DNA of 16,056 bases from the NCBI GenBank assembly GCA_964388085.1, contig CAYLZW010000115.1:1-16056 (forward strand). Reading direction: 5' to 3'. How positions within the stretch are numbered: the first letter of the stretch is position 1; every line of letters begins with the position of its first letter. The stretch is from CAYLZW01 sp964388085. GTDB taxonomy: Bacteria; Myxococcota; UBA727; CAYLZW01. Made by a program: the position numbers and the translations under genes. Under the pieces are notes generated by a model. It did no database searches, was not told where the DNA came from, and saw only the letters and a list, made by a program, of their open reading frames with translations. Shown piece after piece: positions 5,567-13,645 of the stretch.

Positions 5567-8500
5567 GCGCCTCTCGCCGGGAGCACGCCTCCAGCGCCGG
5601 ACGAGCCCCAAGGCGGCGCCGAACAGCAGCGCGAAGAGGGCGTCGGGCGACGTCGTCGAGGGCCCGCAGGAGCAGCCGCCGCCGGCGACGACGAAGCGAT
5701 CGTCATCGATCGGGAGGCCGCTATCGGCGAGGTGGTGGACGCCGGCGTCCCCGGGATCCACTTCGCCTTCCCCTTCGCCTTCCCCTTCGCCCTCACCCTC
5801 GCCCTCACCCTCACCCTCACCTTCACCCTCACCCTCGCCTTCGCCCTCACCCTCACCTTCACCCTCACCTTCACCTTCGCCCTCACCTTCACCTTCGCCG
5901 CCGTCCACGCCAGCGTCCTCGCTGGTGCCGCCGTCGTCGTCGCCGATGCCGCCGTCGTCGGCGGTGCCGCCGTCGTCGTCGCCGGTGCCGCCGTCCGGGT
6001 CGGGCACCCCCGCGTCGCCCGGCAGGCAGGCGTCGGAGGCGTCGAGCGGACAGGGATCGGGGCCGGCCTCGCACAGCGCCGTCACCGCCGCGTCGCCGTC
6101 GCACACGCCATCGCCGTCGCTGTCGGGATCGAGCGGGTCGGTGCCGGCGACCTGCTCCTCACCATCGAGCGCGCCGTCATCGTCGCTGTCCGGGTCCAGC
6201 GGATCGGTGCCGATGGGCAGCTCGCCGCCGTTGCTCAAGCCGTCGTCGTCCGCGTCCTCGTCCGCGTCGAGCGTGCCGTCGTCGTCGCTGTCGGTGTCGT
6301 TCGGATCGAGGCCGAGATCGACGTCCACGCCGTCGGGCAGGCCGTCGTCGTCGCTGTCGCTGTCGAGCGGGTCGGTCTCGTGCACCTCGAGCTCGGCGCC
6401 GTCCCCGAGCCCGTCGTCGTCGCTGTCGGGGTCGTCCGGGTCGGTGCCGGCCGCGCCCTCCTCGTCGTTCGTCAGCCCGTCGCCGTCTCGGTCGCAGCTG
6501 CCGGCGCTGTCCGCCGGCACGCACGCGTCGAGCGGATCGGCGTCGGCGCCGTCGAGCGCGCCGTCGTCGTCGCTGTCGGGATCGTTCGGGTCGGTGTTGG
6601 CCGTGCTCTCTTCGTCGTTCGTCAGGCCGTCGTCGTCGGGGTCACAGCTGCCGGCGGCCTCGAGGGGCGCGCAGACGTCGTTGGGGTCGCTGCCGGCGGC
6701 GACCTCGTCGCCGTCGCTGATGCCGTCATCGTCGCTGTCCGAGTCGTCCGGATCGGTGCCGGCCGTGGTCTCCTCGTCGTTCGTCAGCCCGTCGTTGTCC
6801 GGATCGCAGCTGCCGTCGCTGGTGTTCGGCTCGCACACGTCGTTGGGATCGGTNNNNNNNNNNNNNNNNNNNNNNNNNNNNNNNNNNNNNNNNNNNNNNN
6901 NNNNNNNNNNNNNNNNNNNNNNNNNNNNNNNNNNNNNNNNNNNNNNNNNNNNNGCCGGCGGCGACCTCGTCACCGTCATTGACGCCGTCGTCGTCGCTGT
7001 CCGGATCGTTCGGGTCGGTGTTGGCCGTGGTCTCTTCGTCGTTCGTCAGACCGTCGCCGTCGGGGTCACAGCTGCCGTCCGTGGTGTTCGGCTCGCACAC
7101 GTCGTTGGGATCGGTGCCGGCGGCGACCTCGTCACCGTCATTGACGCCGTCGTCGTCGCTGTCCGGATCGCTCGGGTCGGTATTGGCCGTGGTCTCTTCG
7201 TCGTTCGTGAGCCCGTCGCCGTCCGGATCGCAGCTGCCGTGCGTGGTGTTCGGATCGCAGACGTCGTTCGGGTCGCTGCCGGCGGCGACCTCGTCGCCGT
7301 CACTGACGCCGTCGTCATCGCTGTCCGGATCGCTCGGGTCGGTGCCGGCCGCGCCCTCCTCGGCGTTCGTGAGGCCGTCACCGTCCGGATCGCAGCTGCC
7401 GTCGGTCTGGCTCGGGTCACAGACGTCGTTCGGGTCGCTGCCGGCGGCGACCTCGTCGCCGTCATTGACGCCGTCGTCATCGCTGTCGGGGTCCTCGATG
7501 TCGGTCCCGGCGAGGATCTCGTCCTCGTTCGACAGGCCGTCATCGTCGAAGTCGGCGCCGAGCCCATAGCAGTCCGGGGCCACGTCGTTCGGCCCGTCGC
7601 AGATGCCGTCGTCATCGCTGTCCGGATCGAACGGGTCCGTGCCGTCGCTCAGCTCGTCGCCGTTGTCGACCCCGTCGGAGTCGCTGTCCGCGCTGGTGCC
7701 GAAGCAGTCGGGCAGGACGTCGTTCGGGCCGTCACACACGCCGTTGTCGTCGCTGTCGGGATCGGTCGGGTCGGGGCCCGCTTCGCCGCCGTCCGGCACG
7801 CCGTCGCCGTCGGTGTCGGGATCGCCGGGATCGGTCTCGCCCGGGTCGACCACGCCGTCGCGGTCTTCGTCCTCGATGATGTCGAGCAGCCCGTCGCCGT
7901 CGCTGTCCACGGCGTTGGGGCCGACCTCGGAGGTGTTGCCGGCGGCGTCGGTGGCGGTCGCGGTGATGACCTCACCGGCCACGAGGGCGCGGGACGGCGT
8001 CAGCGTGCAGGCGAAGGTGCCGTCCGCGGCGCTCGCGCAGGAGCCGAGATACGCGCCGAGCTCGCCGTGGGCGACGGTGCGCGCGTCCCCGACCTGCACC
8101 ACGGCGTTGTCCCCGTCGTCGAGCGCGACGAAGAAGTCGATCGTGTAGCTGCCGGCGAGCGGCGCCCCGAACAGGCCGACGAAGCCGCCCAGCGCAAGGT
8201 CGCCGCCGGCCGCGGTCACGGAGGTGATGACGGGGTAGTCGAGGCCGTTGTTCGCCTCGCCGGCGTTCAGCAGGCCGTCGTTGGGCGTGACGCCGTCGCC
8301 CGCGTCGCTCGGGTTCGGATCGTCGTTGTCGGGGTCGAAGTCGATGGCGACGTTGACGTTGTCGCGGATGACGTTGCGCCGCACGCTGACCTGCTGGGCG
8401 GTGCTCTGCACGGCGATGCCGGAGCCGCCGTTGTTCGTGATGAGGTTCCCTTCGAAGAGGATCGAGGAGCCCGGCGCCGTGTTGCGCACGACGATGGAGA

Positions 8501-9935
8501 CCGCCTCGTCGCTCGGGGTGACGCCGTCGGGCTGAAAACCGCAGCGCGTGGAGGTGTTCTCCTGCAGCAGCAAGCCGTCGAGGAGGCCGTCGTCCCAGCC
8601 GAGCTCGATGCAGCCGCCGCGCTGGTCGCGGATGAGGTTTCTGCGCACGACGTCGTTCGCGCTCGACTCTCCCGCCGCGAGGATGAACAGCACGCCGTCG
8701 AAGGTGAGCGTGTGCCCGCCGTCGGGGCTGCCGATCTCGTTCTCTTCGATGAGCGCGTCGGCGCCGCTCGCGTCCCGGCGGATGCCGGAGTTGTCGACGC
8801 GCACATAGTTGCGCCGAATGACGACGCCGTCGCCCGCGTGCAGGATGCCGACCTGCGCGGTGATCTGGCCTTGGCTGCCGTCGGCGCGCATGCCGATGAG
8901 GTTGTCCTGCACTATGGCGCCGTCTCCGCTGACGACGACGCCACCGTCGTGCAGCGCGAGCCGTCGAACGGCGGCGCCGTCGCCCGAGAGCTCGAGGACG
9001 GAGTTGTCGAGGTCGAGCTCGAGCTCGGGCCGGGCGAAGAGCGGCAGCGGGTGCTCGTCACCGCTCGCCTCGAGGCCGTCCGCGCCGACGCCCACGACGC
9101 CGCCGCTGCCGAGGGTGCCGGGGTTCTCGTCGCGAACGGCGCCGAGCGTGCCGCACGACGCGTTGCCCGCGCAGTACGCGGTGCCGTCGAGCACCAGGCC
9201 CGCGGACGCGTTGGCGGCGAGCGCCGGCTCGATGTTCACCCGCCACCAGGCGCCGGCGGCGTCGCCCTGGTTGGTCGCCACCGCCGGCACGAAGCGCATG
9301 GTGTGCGCGCCGCCGATGGCGTCGGCGTTCGAGAGGAACTGCCTGACGCAGCCCTGGCAGAAGCGGTCCGCCGAGCCGGTGTCGTCATCGCTGTCGCGTG
9401 TGTTCGTGACGACGTCGTAGCTGAAGCCGAAGTTCAGGCCGCTGACGTCGTTGCCGCCGGAGATGACGACGAGGGCCAGGTGCTCGCCCCGCGTGGGGCT
9501 GCCGTTTCGGAGGTCGTCCGACTCATCTCCTCGTCGGCCGCCGTAGCAGGCGCCTTCGGTGGCGATGACGCTGGTGCCCCCGGCGCCGTCGGCGCACAAA
9601 GACCCACCCGGACCCACCGTCTGCTCGAGCCAACCGGGCGCGCTGCGGCTGCGCACCGCGACCCAATAACGACCGTTGCCGACGGTGAAGGAGAAGGCGC
9701 CGGACGGGGAGGTGTCGGCGGAGGCCACGGGATCGTCGTTGCCATCTGGGGCGCCGTCGCCGTCGTTGTCCTCGTACAGGCGCACCTCGACGTCGTCGAT
9801 GCCCACGGCGTCGCCGAGGTCCGCGTCGCCGTTGACGTCGAGCAGCACGCTGCCGGACAGGGTCGCCGCGCCGGCGGAAGCGGAGTAGGCGAACAACGCG
9901 AGCGCGCTCAGCGCTACCGACGGAGACCTGCTCAT
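5564..9935 (-). CDS. Secreted beta-helix / TSP3-repeat surface protein with Gly-Glu linker and MYXO-CTERM signal, spanning an assembly gap
   Basis: One large surface protein, at least 1423 residues once the 100 N are removed. In order: a signal peptide (1-24, MSRSPSVALSALALFAYSAS); an SdrD/Cna-B-like segment (25-about 170: SGSVLLDVNGDADLGD, DVEVRLYEDNDGDG); a right-handed parallel beta-helix (about 240-535: repeated VVIRRNYV, IEENEIG, VVRRNLIRD, FEGNLITNNGGSGI, VSVRRNVIRDN); an Ig-like segment ending ITATATDAAGNTSEVGP (about 565-670); a long Asp-rich calcium-binding thrombospondin type 3 array (from about 676); an Asp/Gly-rich stretch; 23 Gly-Glu dipeptides; and a C-terminus with GGGCSCG, a hydrophobic helix and RRWRRAPGERR, a MYXO-CTERM sorting signal. 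The start is ATG 9935 with GAGG upstream; a GTG seven codons earlier is possible. The frame differs across the N-run only because 100 N is a placeholder. Likely a surface or adhesive protein; ligand unknown. Confidence 0.85.
5762..5899 (-). repeat. Hexanucleotide repeat encoding 23 Gly-Glu dipeptides
   Basis: 138 bp encode an uninterrupted (Gly-Glu)23 tract. Glycine is coded by GGC, GGT and GGG and glutamate by both GAA and GAG in mixed order, so the DNA is an imperfect repeat while the peptide is perfect. It lies between the Asp/Gly-rich end of the TSP3 region and the MYXO-CTERM signal and is probably an extended acidic stalk. Such Gly-Glu runs are familiar next to MYXO-CTERM signals. Confidence 0.9.
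6512..7477 (-). repeat. 162-bp (54-residue) tandem repeats with paired cysteines, interrupted by gap
   Basis: The TSP3 region is built in its middle of 54-residue units of the type DGDEVAAG-TDPNDVC-9 residues-C-DPDGDGLTNDEE-TDPNDPDSDDDGV. Equivalent points on the plus strand fall 162 bp apart (for example the 'cgtcgtt' motif near 7100, 7262 and 7424). About five full units are visible, one of them split by the N-run, plus a shorter degenerate one to the left. Each unit has a Cys in NDVC and another nine residues later in GSC, probably a disulfide. Units next to the gap are the most alike; those at the array ends have diverged. Confidence 0.85.
6854..6953. other. Assembly gap of 100 N inside the repeat array
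   Basis: Exactly 100 N, the usual placeholder for a gap of unknown size. The base on the right (6954) begins GCC for the Gly of DEVAAG and the base on the left (6853) ends ACC for the Thr of TDPND, so the two flanks abut at the same repeat phase. Equivalent points at 6853 and 7115 are 262 bp apart, that is 162 + 100. True missing DNA is therefore probably zero or a multiple of 162 bp. Confidence 0.9.
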
Positions 9936-10165
9936 GGGCACCTCATTGCAGTCCACAGCGCGCGCGGACGGAGCGATAAATGCTGCGCGACGGCGCGCGC
10001 ACGCTCAGCCTACAGGGCGCCGGCCGCGTCGTCGTTCTTTCGGCCCATGCGTGTCGATTTGAGAAGGCACCCGCCGCGGCGCACCCTGCGCGGCGCGCGG
10101 CAACGCGTGACCTCCTCGCAGGCTCGCGAGGGCCACGAGGAGGGAGCGCGCGCTGCGAGGGGCGC
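9936..10165. promoter_or_regulatory. Upstream region of the surface-protein gene and 3' end of the regulator gene
   Basis: This 230-bp interval carries the presumed promoter of the surface-protein gene on the minus strand. I could not pick a convincing -35/-10 pair; the most AT-rich part near the gene is around 9975-9985 (TTTATC on the minus strand). The distal half holds the hairpin listed at 10111-10143. No coding potential with a family match was seen. Confidence 0.35.
10111..10143 (-). terminator. Hairpin after the response-regulator gene
   Basis: CCTCCTCG (10111-10118) pairs perfectly with CGAGGAGG (10136-10143). An inner pairing of CCTCGC with GCGAGG (10114-10119 with 10126-10131) offers a competing fold. 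It starts 22 nt after the regulator stop codon. No T-run follows, so termination is likely but not shown. Confidence 0.45.
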
Positions 10166-11587
10166 TCAGCCGGGGAAGCCGTCCTCGCGGGTGAGCCCAT
10201 AGCGTTGCGCGCGCCGGTAGAAGGTGGCGCGGCCGATGCCGAGGCGGCGAGCGGCCTCGGAGACGTTGCCTTGCGTCTCCTTGAGCGCGGCGATCATCAT
10301 CTCGCGCTCGAGCTCCTGCAGGGGGCGCACGCGGGCGTTGGCGCCGCTCTGGTCGCCGAGGTCGCGCATGAGCGTGCCGTTCTTCTTGTGCTTCTCCTCG
10401 TGCTCTCTCAGGCGCGCGCGCATCTCCTCGGGCAGATCCTCGGCGCGGATGATGCCGCCGGTGCAAAGGAGCGCGGCCCGCTCGATGACGTTGTTCAGCT
10501 CGCGCACGTTGCCGGGCCAGTCGTAGGTGCGCAGCAGCTCCACCGAGTCCTCGTTGAGCGCCGGCGGTGGCTTCGACTCACGGGCGGCGAAGCGGGCGAG
10601 CGCGTAGCGGGCGAGGGCGGGGATGTCGTCCTTGCGATCGCGCAGCGGCGGCACGGCGATGGAGAACACGTTCAGGCGGTAGAAGAGATCGGCGCGGAAC
10701 TCGCCGCGGGAGACCTCGCTCGGCAGGTGCTTGCTCGTCGCCGCGATGATGCGCGCGTCTTGCATCTCGTGGCCGAGGCGCGCGCGCTCGCGGTCGTTCT
10801 CCTGCAGCACGCGCAAGAGCCGGGTCTGCAGGTCCATGTCGAGCTCGCCCACCTCGTCGAGGAAGAGCGTGCCGCCGGCGGCCTCCTGCATCTTGCCGCT
10901 CTTCTTGCCCTCGGCGCCGAACAGCTCGTGCTCGAGCACCTCGCCGGGGAGCGCGGTGCAGTTGATGGACACGAACGGCCCCTCGCGGCGCTTGCTGCGC
11001 GCGTGCACGCGGCGGGCGACGATCTCCTTGCCCGAGCCCGACTCGCCGTGGATGAGCACGGGGACGCGCGTCGCGGCCACCCTCTCGACGAGGGAGATGA
11101 CCTCGCTCATGGCCTGGCTGGCGCAGATGAGGTCGGGGCCGCCGTCGCCGCGGATGATGGCGGCCTTCAGCCCGTCCGCCTCGAGGCGCAGGCGCGTGGT
11201 CTGCATCGCGTTGCGCACGACGATGGAGAGGCGCTGGAAGTCGATGGGCTTGGTCAGGTAGTCGAAGGCGCCGCGCTTCATGGACTCGACCACGTTCTCG
11301 ACGCCGGTCGAGGCGGTCAGCATGACGACGGAGACGTCCGGGCGCTCGCGGCCGATGCGATCGAGCAGCGTGTAGCCGTCCACGCCGGGCAGGTTCACGT
11401 CGAGCAGCACGACGTCGACCGGGCTCGAGAGCGCGCGCTCGATGTTGATGCCGTCGTACATCACGTCGACGGTGTGCCCGTGGTGCTGCAGGTACTTCGA
11501 GAGGAGCCCGCAGATGGCCTCATCGTCATCGATGAGGAGCACCCGAGAGGGTCCATCGGAGTCTTTCGAGATCGCGCGTACGGCCAT
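10166..11587 (-). CDS. NtrC-architecture response regulator (REC-AAA+-Fis) lacking the GAFTGA loop
   Basis: 473 residues from ATG 11587. The receiver domain (about 15-125) has the acidic pocket DDD (20-22), phosphoacceptor Asp63 in LLDVNLPG, Thr91 and Lys113. The AAA+ domain (about 150-385) has Walker A GESGSGKE (181-188), Walker B GGTLFLDE (238-245) and the FRADLFYRLNV and WPGNVRELNN motifs. The C-terminal Fis-like helix-turn-helix is about 440-465 (QGNVSEAARRLGIGRATFYRR). The odd point is between Walker A and B: after HELFG the chain reads AEGKKSGKMQEAAGGTLF where enhancer-binding proteins have GAFTGA, the loop that contacts sigma-54. It may therefore act without sigma-54, as known for TyrR-like and some other NtrC-family proteins. 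A GTG 14 codons upstream is an alternative start, but that region overlaps a dyad and lacks a ribosome site. No histidine kinase gene is adjacent. Confidence 0.92.
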   Translation of the reverse strand: MAVRAISKDSDGPSRVLLIDDDEAICGLLSKYLQHHGHTVDVMYDGINIERALSSPVDVVLLDVNLPGVDGYTLLDRIGRERPDVSVVMLTASTGVENVVESMKRGAFDYLTKPIDFQRLSIVVRNAMQTTRLRLEADGLKAAIIRGDGGPDLICASQAMSEVISLVERVAATRVPVLIHGESGSGKEIVARRVHARSKRREGPFVSINCTALPGEVLEHELFGAEGKKSGKMQEAAGGTLFLDEVGELDMDLQTRLLRVLQENDRERARLGHEMQDARIIAATSKHLPSEVSRGEFRADLFYRLNVFSIAVPPLRDRKDDIPALARYALARFAARESKPPPALNEDSVELLRTYDWPGNVRELNNVIERAALLCTGGIIRAEDLPEEMRARLREHEEKHKKNGTLMRDLGDQSGANARVRPLQELEREMMIAALKETQGNVSEAARRLGIGRATFYRRAQRYGLTREDGFPG

Positions 11588-11611
11588 TACAAGTGCTCGT
11601 CTGCTGTCAAA

Positions 11612-11627
11612 GCCGGAACGATCCGGC
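11612..11627. promoter_or_regulatory. Perfect dyad just upstream of the response-regulator start
   Basis: GCCGGA (11612-11617) and TCCGGC (11622-11627) form a 6-4-6 perfect inverted repeat whose edge lies 24 bp before the ATG at 11587. Its size and position suit an operator for the Fis-like dimer of the regulator itself, or a leader hairpin. Confidence 0.35.
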
Positions 11628-11715
11628 ACGTTCTGGGAGGGCGATCATGGTCTAGGTCGAGACATGACCCCATCCGGATCAGGCACAAAGCGATACAGGG
11701 CGAAGATCGTGCAAT

Positions 11716-11727
11716 TCTCCGCGGAGA
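11716..11727. promoter_or_regulatory. 12-bp perfect palindrome between deacetylase and regulator genes
   Basis: TCTCCGCGGAGA is a self-complementary 12-mer in the 209-bp interval between the deacetylase stop (11797) and the regulator start (11587). The interval is noticeably richer in A+T than its surroundings, as expected for a promoter region. A regulatory role is inferred only from symmetry and position. Confidence 0.3.
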
Positions 11728-11796
11728 TCCAGTCACGGCCCAAGTAGCTGAAATTACATGGAGTTAACGCAGGCGGATCCGGGGTGGGCGGCGCTC

Positions 11797-12900
11797 TCAC
11801 CCCTCGAGCTCCGTCGCGATCCGGTGCTCGGAGCCGGTCGCCACCAGCAACAGCTCGTCCACCGCCTCGCTCATGCCCTGCAGCTCATAGGCGTCCATGG
11901 CGCGGATGCCGGGGCCCATGCCGATGCGGGGCAGGCGGAAGAGGTGGCTGCCCGGTCGCGCTACGCCCATCTCGGCGGAGAACGCCGCCTGGTACCCCGC
12001 GGCCCGCGCGTCCGCGAGCACGGCGTCGTCGATGTAGGGGGGGCGGCCGAAGGGGTAGCTGACGACGTCGACGAAGGCCGACCCGCACAGATCGCGCAGG
12101 ATCTCGCGCGGCCGGCTGAGCTCGCGCTGGCGCACCTCGTCATGGACGGAGGCGAAGGCGATGTGGTGGTGTCCGTGCGCGCCGATGGACACGAGCGAGT
12201 CGCGCGAGATGCGCTGGATCTCGGCGCGCGTGAGCATGCGATCGAGCGGATCCACCGGCGTGCAGCCGTCGACGCGCGCGCGCAGCTCCTCGAGGCGCCG
12301 CTCGAGGCGCTCCTCGTCGAGGGACGCCAGCAGGCGCAAGAGCCGGCGCACGGAGGCGGCGCGCGCCGAGCGCGAGTTGGTGCGCAGCACCCGATCGACC
12401 CAGCTCAGGGAGAGCGGCGTCGGCGCCAGCGTGCGCACGATGGCCTCCACCTCGGAGTCCCACAGCGTGCTCGTGCCGTCGAGGTGACCGGTGGTCACGA
12501 AGACGGTGACGGGGATCTGCATCTTGCGCAGCACCGGCAGCGCCAGCTCGACGGTGGCGGCGTAGCTCTCGTCGAAGGTCAGCACCGCGGCGCCCTCGCG
12601 CATGCGCGTCCCTCGCGACAGCGCGGCCAGCGCCTCCGCCATGTGCACGAAGCGCAGGGTGCGGCCGATGTCCACGAGCGCGGCCTCGAGCTCCGAGGGC
12701 GTCATGGCGAGGTGCAGGAAGCGATCGGGGTGCTGCTCGCCGGCGGCGGTCTCGGGGACGAGCCGCCGGCAGCGCAAGAAGGCGATGGCCGGGCCGCGCG
12801 TGGCGACGCTGACCTTGTGGATGGCGCGGCGCGTGACCGGCAGCCGGGCCCACTGGCGAAGCCAGGTGACGAGGACAGCGCGCGAGGCCTGCTTCAGCAT
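11797..12900 (-). CDS. Polysaccharide deacetylase family (CE4/NodB-like) protein with a variant metal site
   Basis: 367 residues of the NodB-homology fold, whose members remove N-acetyl (or O-acetyl) groups from glycans such as peptidoglycan, chitin-like or exopolysaccharides using a divalent metal. Motif 1 is AVLTFDESY (105-113): Asp110 is the presumed catalytic base, but the second Asp, normally a metal ligand, is Glu111. Motif 2 is HGHHH (242-246), keeping the H-x-x-x-H metal pair. Motif 3 is SYPFGRP (281-287), and the C-terminus has FRLPRIGMGP (321-330). About 130 residues separate motifs 1 and 2, longer than in classic NodB, as in many polysaccharide-locus deacetylases. No signal peptide is evident, only a basic N-terminus. 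It starts at ATG 12900, 47 bp from the divergent acyltransferase gene. Substrate is not predictable from this sequence. Confidence 0.85.
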   Translation of the reverse strand: MLKQASRAVLVTWLRQWARLPVTRRAIHKVSVATRGPAIAFLRCRRLVPETAAGEQHPDRFLHLAMTPSELEAALVDIGRTLRFVHMAEALAALSRGTRMREGAAVLTFDESYAATVELALPVLRKMQIPVTVFVTTGHLDGTSTLWDSEVEAIVRTLAPTPLSLSWVDRVLRTNSRSARAASVRRLLRLLASLDEERLERRLEELRARVDGCTPVDPLDRMLTRAEIQRISRDSLVSIGAHGHHHIAFASVHDEVRQRELSRPREILRDLCGSAFVDVVSYPFGRPPYIDDAVLADARAAGYQAAFSAEMGVARPGSHLFRLPRIGMGPGIRAMDAYELQGMSEAVDELLLVATGSEHRIATELEG

Positions 12901-12947
12901 GGGGGACGCCTATCGCAAGCCGACGAGGTGCGCCATGACCTCGGCCG
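12901..12947. promoter_or_regulatory. 47-bp divergent intergenic region
   Basis: The deacetylase (leftward) and acyltransferase (rightward) start codons are only 47 bp apart, so their promoters must overlap each other or lie partly inside the genes. An AGG 8 nt before the deacetylase ATG may serve as a weak ribosome site. No -35/-10 pair could be identified. Confidence 0.35.
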
Positions 12948-13580
12948 ATGACGGATCCCGACGCGGACGACCACCGGCGGCAGCACGACCTCATCGCGCG
13001 GCACAAAGAGCGCCTCGCGTGGATGCCCTGGCTGTACTTCACGCTCAAGGACAAAGAGCGCCTCTGGGCCGAGCCCTGGCAGCGCGAGGTGCGCGCCCGC
13101 CTGCGCGCGCTCGAGGCCGTCACCCTCGACGAGAGCTGCTTCATCGCCGAGAGCGCGCGGCTGTTCGCCGAGCCGAGCCGCGCCATCGTCGTGGGCGCCC
13201 GCGCGAGCATCGGCGCCGAGGCTTTCGTGCACGGCCCCGTCGTGCTGCACGGCGACGTGAGCTTGAACCCGCGCGTCTCTCTCGACGGCGGCAGGGCCGG
13301 CATCGAGATCGGGGCGGGCACGCGCGTCGCCACCGGGGTCGCCATCTACGCGTTCGATCACGGCGTCGCCGCAGGGACTCCCATTCGCGAGCAGCGCGTA
13401 CGCTCGCGCGGCGTGCGCATCGGCGAGGACGTCTGGATCGGCGCCAACGCGGGCGTCACCGACGGTGTCGTCGTCGGGGACGGCGCCGTGATCGGCATGG
13501 GGGCGGTGGTCACTCGTGATGTCCCGGCCGGTGTGATCGTCGGGGGTGTGCCCGCGAAGGTCATTGGCGAGCGACGTTGA
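12948..13580 (+). CDS. Hexapeptide-repeat (left-handed beta-helix) acyltransferase
   Basis: 210 residues of the LacA/NodL/WbbJ-like O-acetyltransferase class, which move an acetyl or other acyl group from CoA to a sugar or other small acceptor. Residues 1-60 are a charged helical cap. From about 62 on the chain shows hexapeptide rungs of the [LIV]-G-x-x-x-x type: IVVGARASIGAEAFV, GIEIGAGTRVATGVAI, VRIGEDVWIGANAGVTDGVVVGDGAVIGMGAVVTRDV, closing with PAGVIVGGVPAKVIGER. The general-base His is His138 in the external loop AFDHGV. It starts at ATG 12948; an overlapping ATG at 12935 is in another frame and gives an Arg-rich shadow. It is divergent from the polysaccharide deacetylase, which suggests that both modify the same surface glycan, an inference from position only. 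Confidence 0.88.
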   Translation: MTDPDADDHRRQHDLIARHKERLAWMPWLYFTLKDKERLWAEPWQREVRARLRALEAVTLDESCFIAESARLFAEPSRAIVVGARASIGAEAFVHGPVVLHGDVSLNPRVSLDGGRAGIEIGAGTRVATGVAIYAFDHGVAAGTPIREQRVRSRGVRIGEDVWIGANAGVTDGVVVGDGAVIGMGAVVTRDVPAGVIVGGVPAKVIGERR

Positions 13581-13645
13581 CTTCGTCGTGGCGTGGTTGA
13601 GCTACGGCAGGGCCTCTTCGGTGACTTGTCGCTGTGATCAGCTTG

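Noticed and set aside
5564..6853. A separate gene or a true frameshift to the left of the N-run
   Set aside because: The frame difference is wholly explained by the 100-N placeholder; removal of the N joins the two parts in frame and in repeat phase.
6512..7477. Possible CRISPR array because of regularly spaced repeats
   Set aside because: The repeats are contiguous 162-bp in-frame coding units with no unique spacers and no cas genes nearby.
5925..10202. A 1425-codon open frame on the plus strand opposite the surface-protein gene
   Set aside because: It is low-complexity Ser/Pro/Val/Ala text produced by the Asp/Gly-rich, high-GC repeats of the minus-strand gene; no start site, no family resemblance, and it contains the N-run.
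11587..11610. Perfect TTGACA box (minus strand, 11610-11605) followed by TAAT as a promoter for the response regulator
   Set aside because: The spacer is too short (14-15 nt) and the -10 would overlap the ATG at 11587, placing the transcription start inside the gene.
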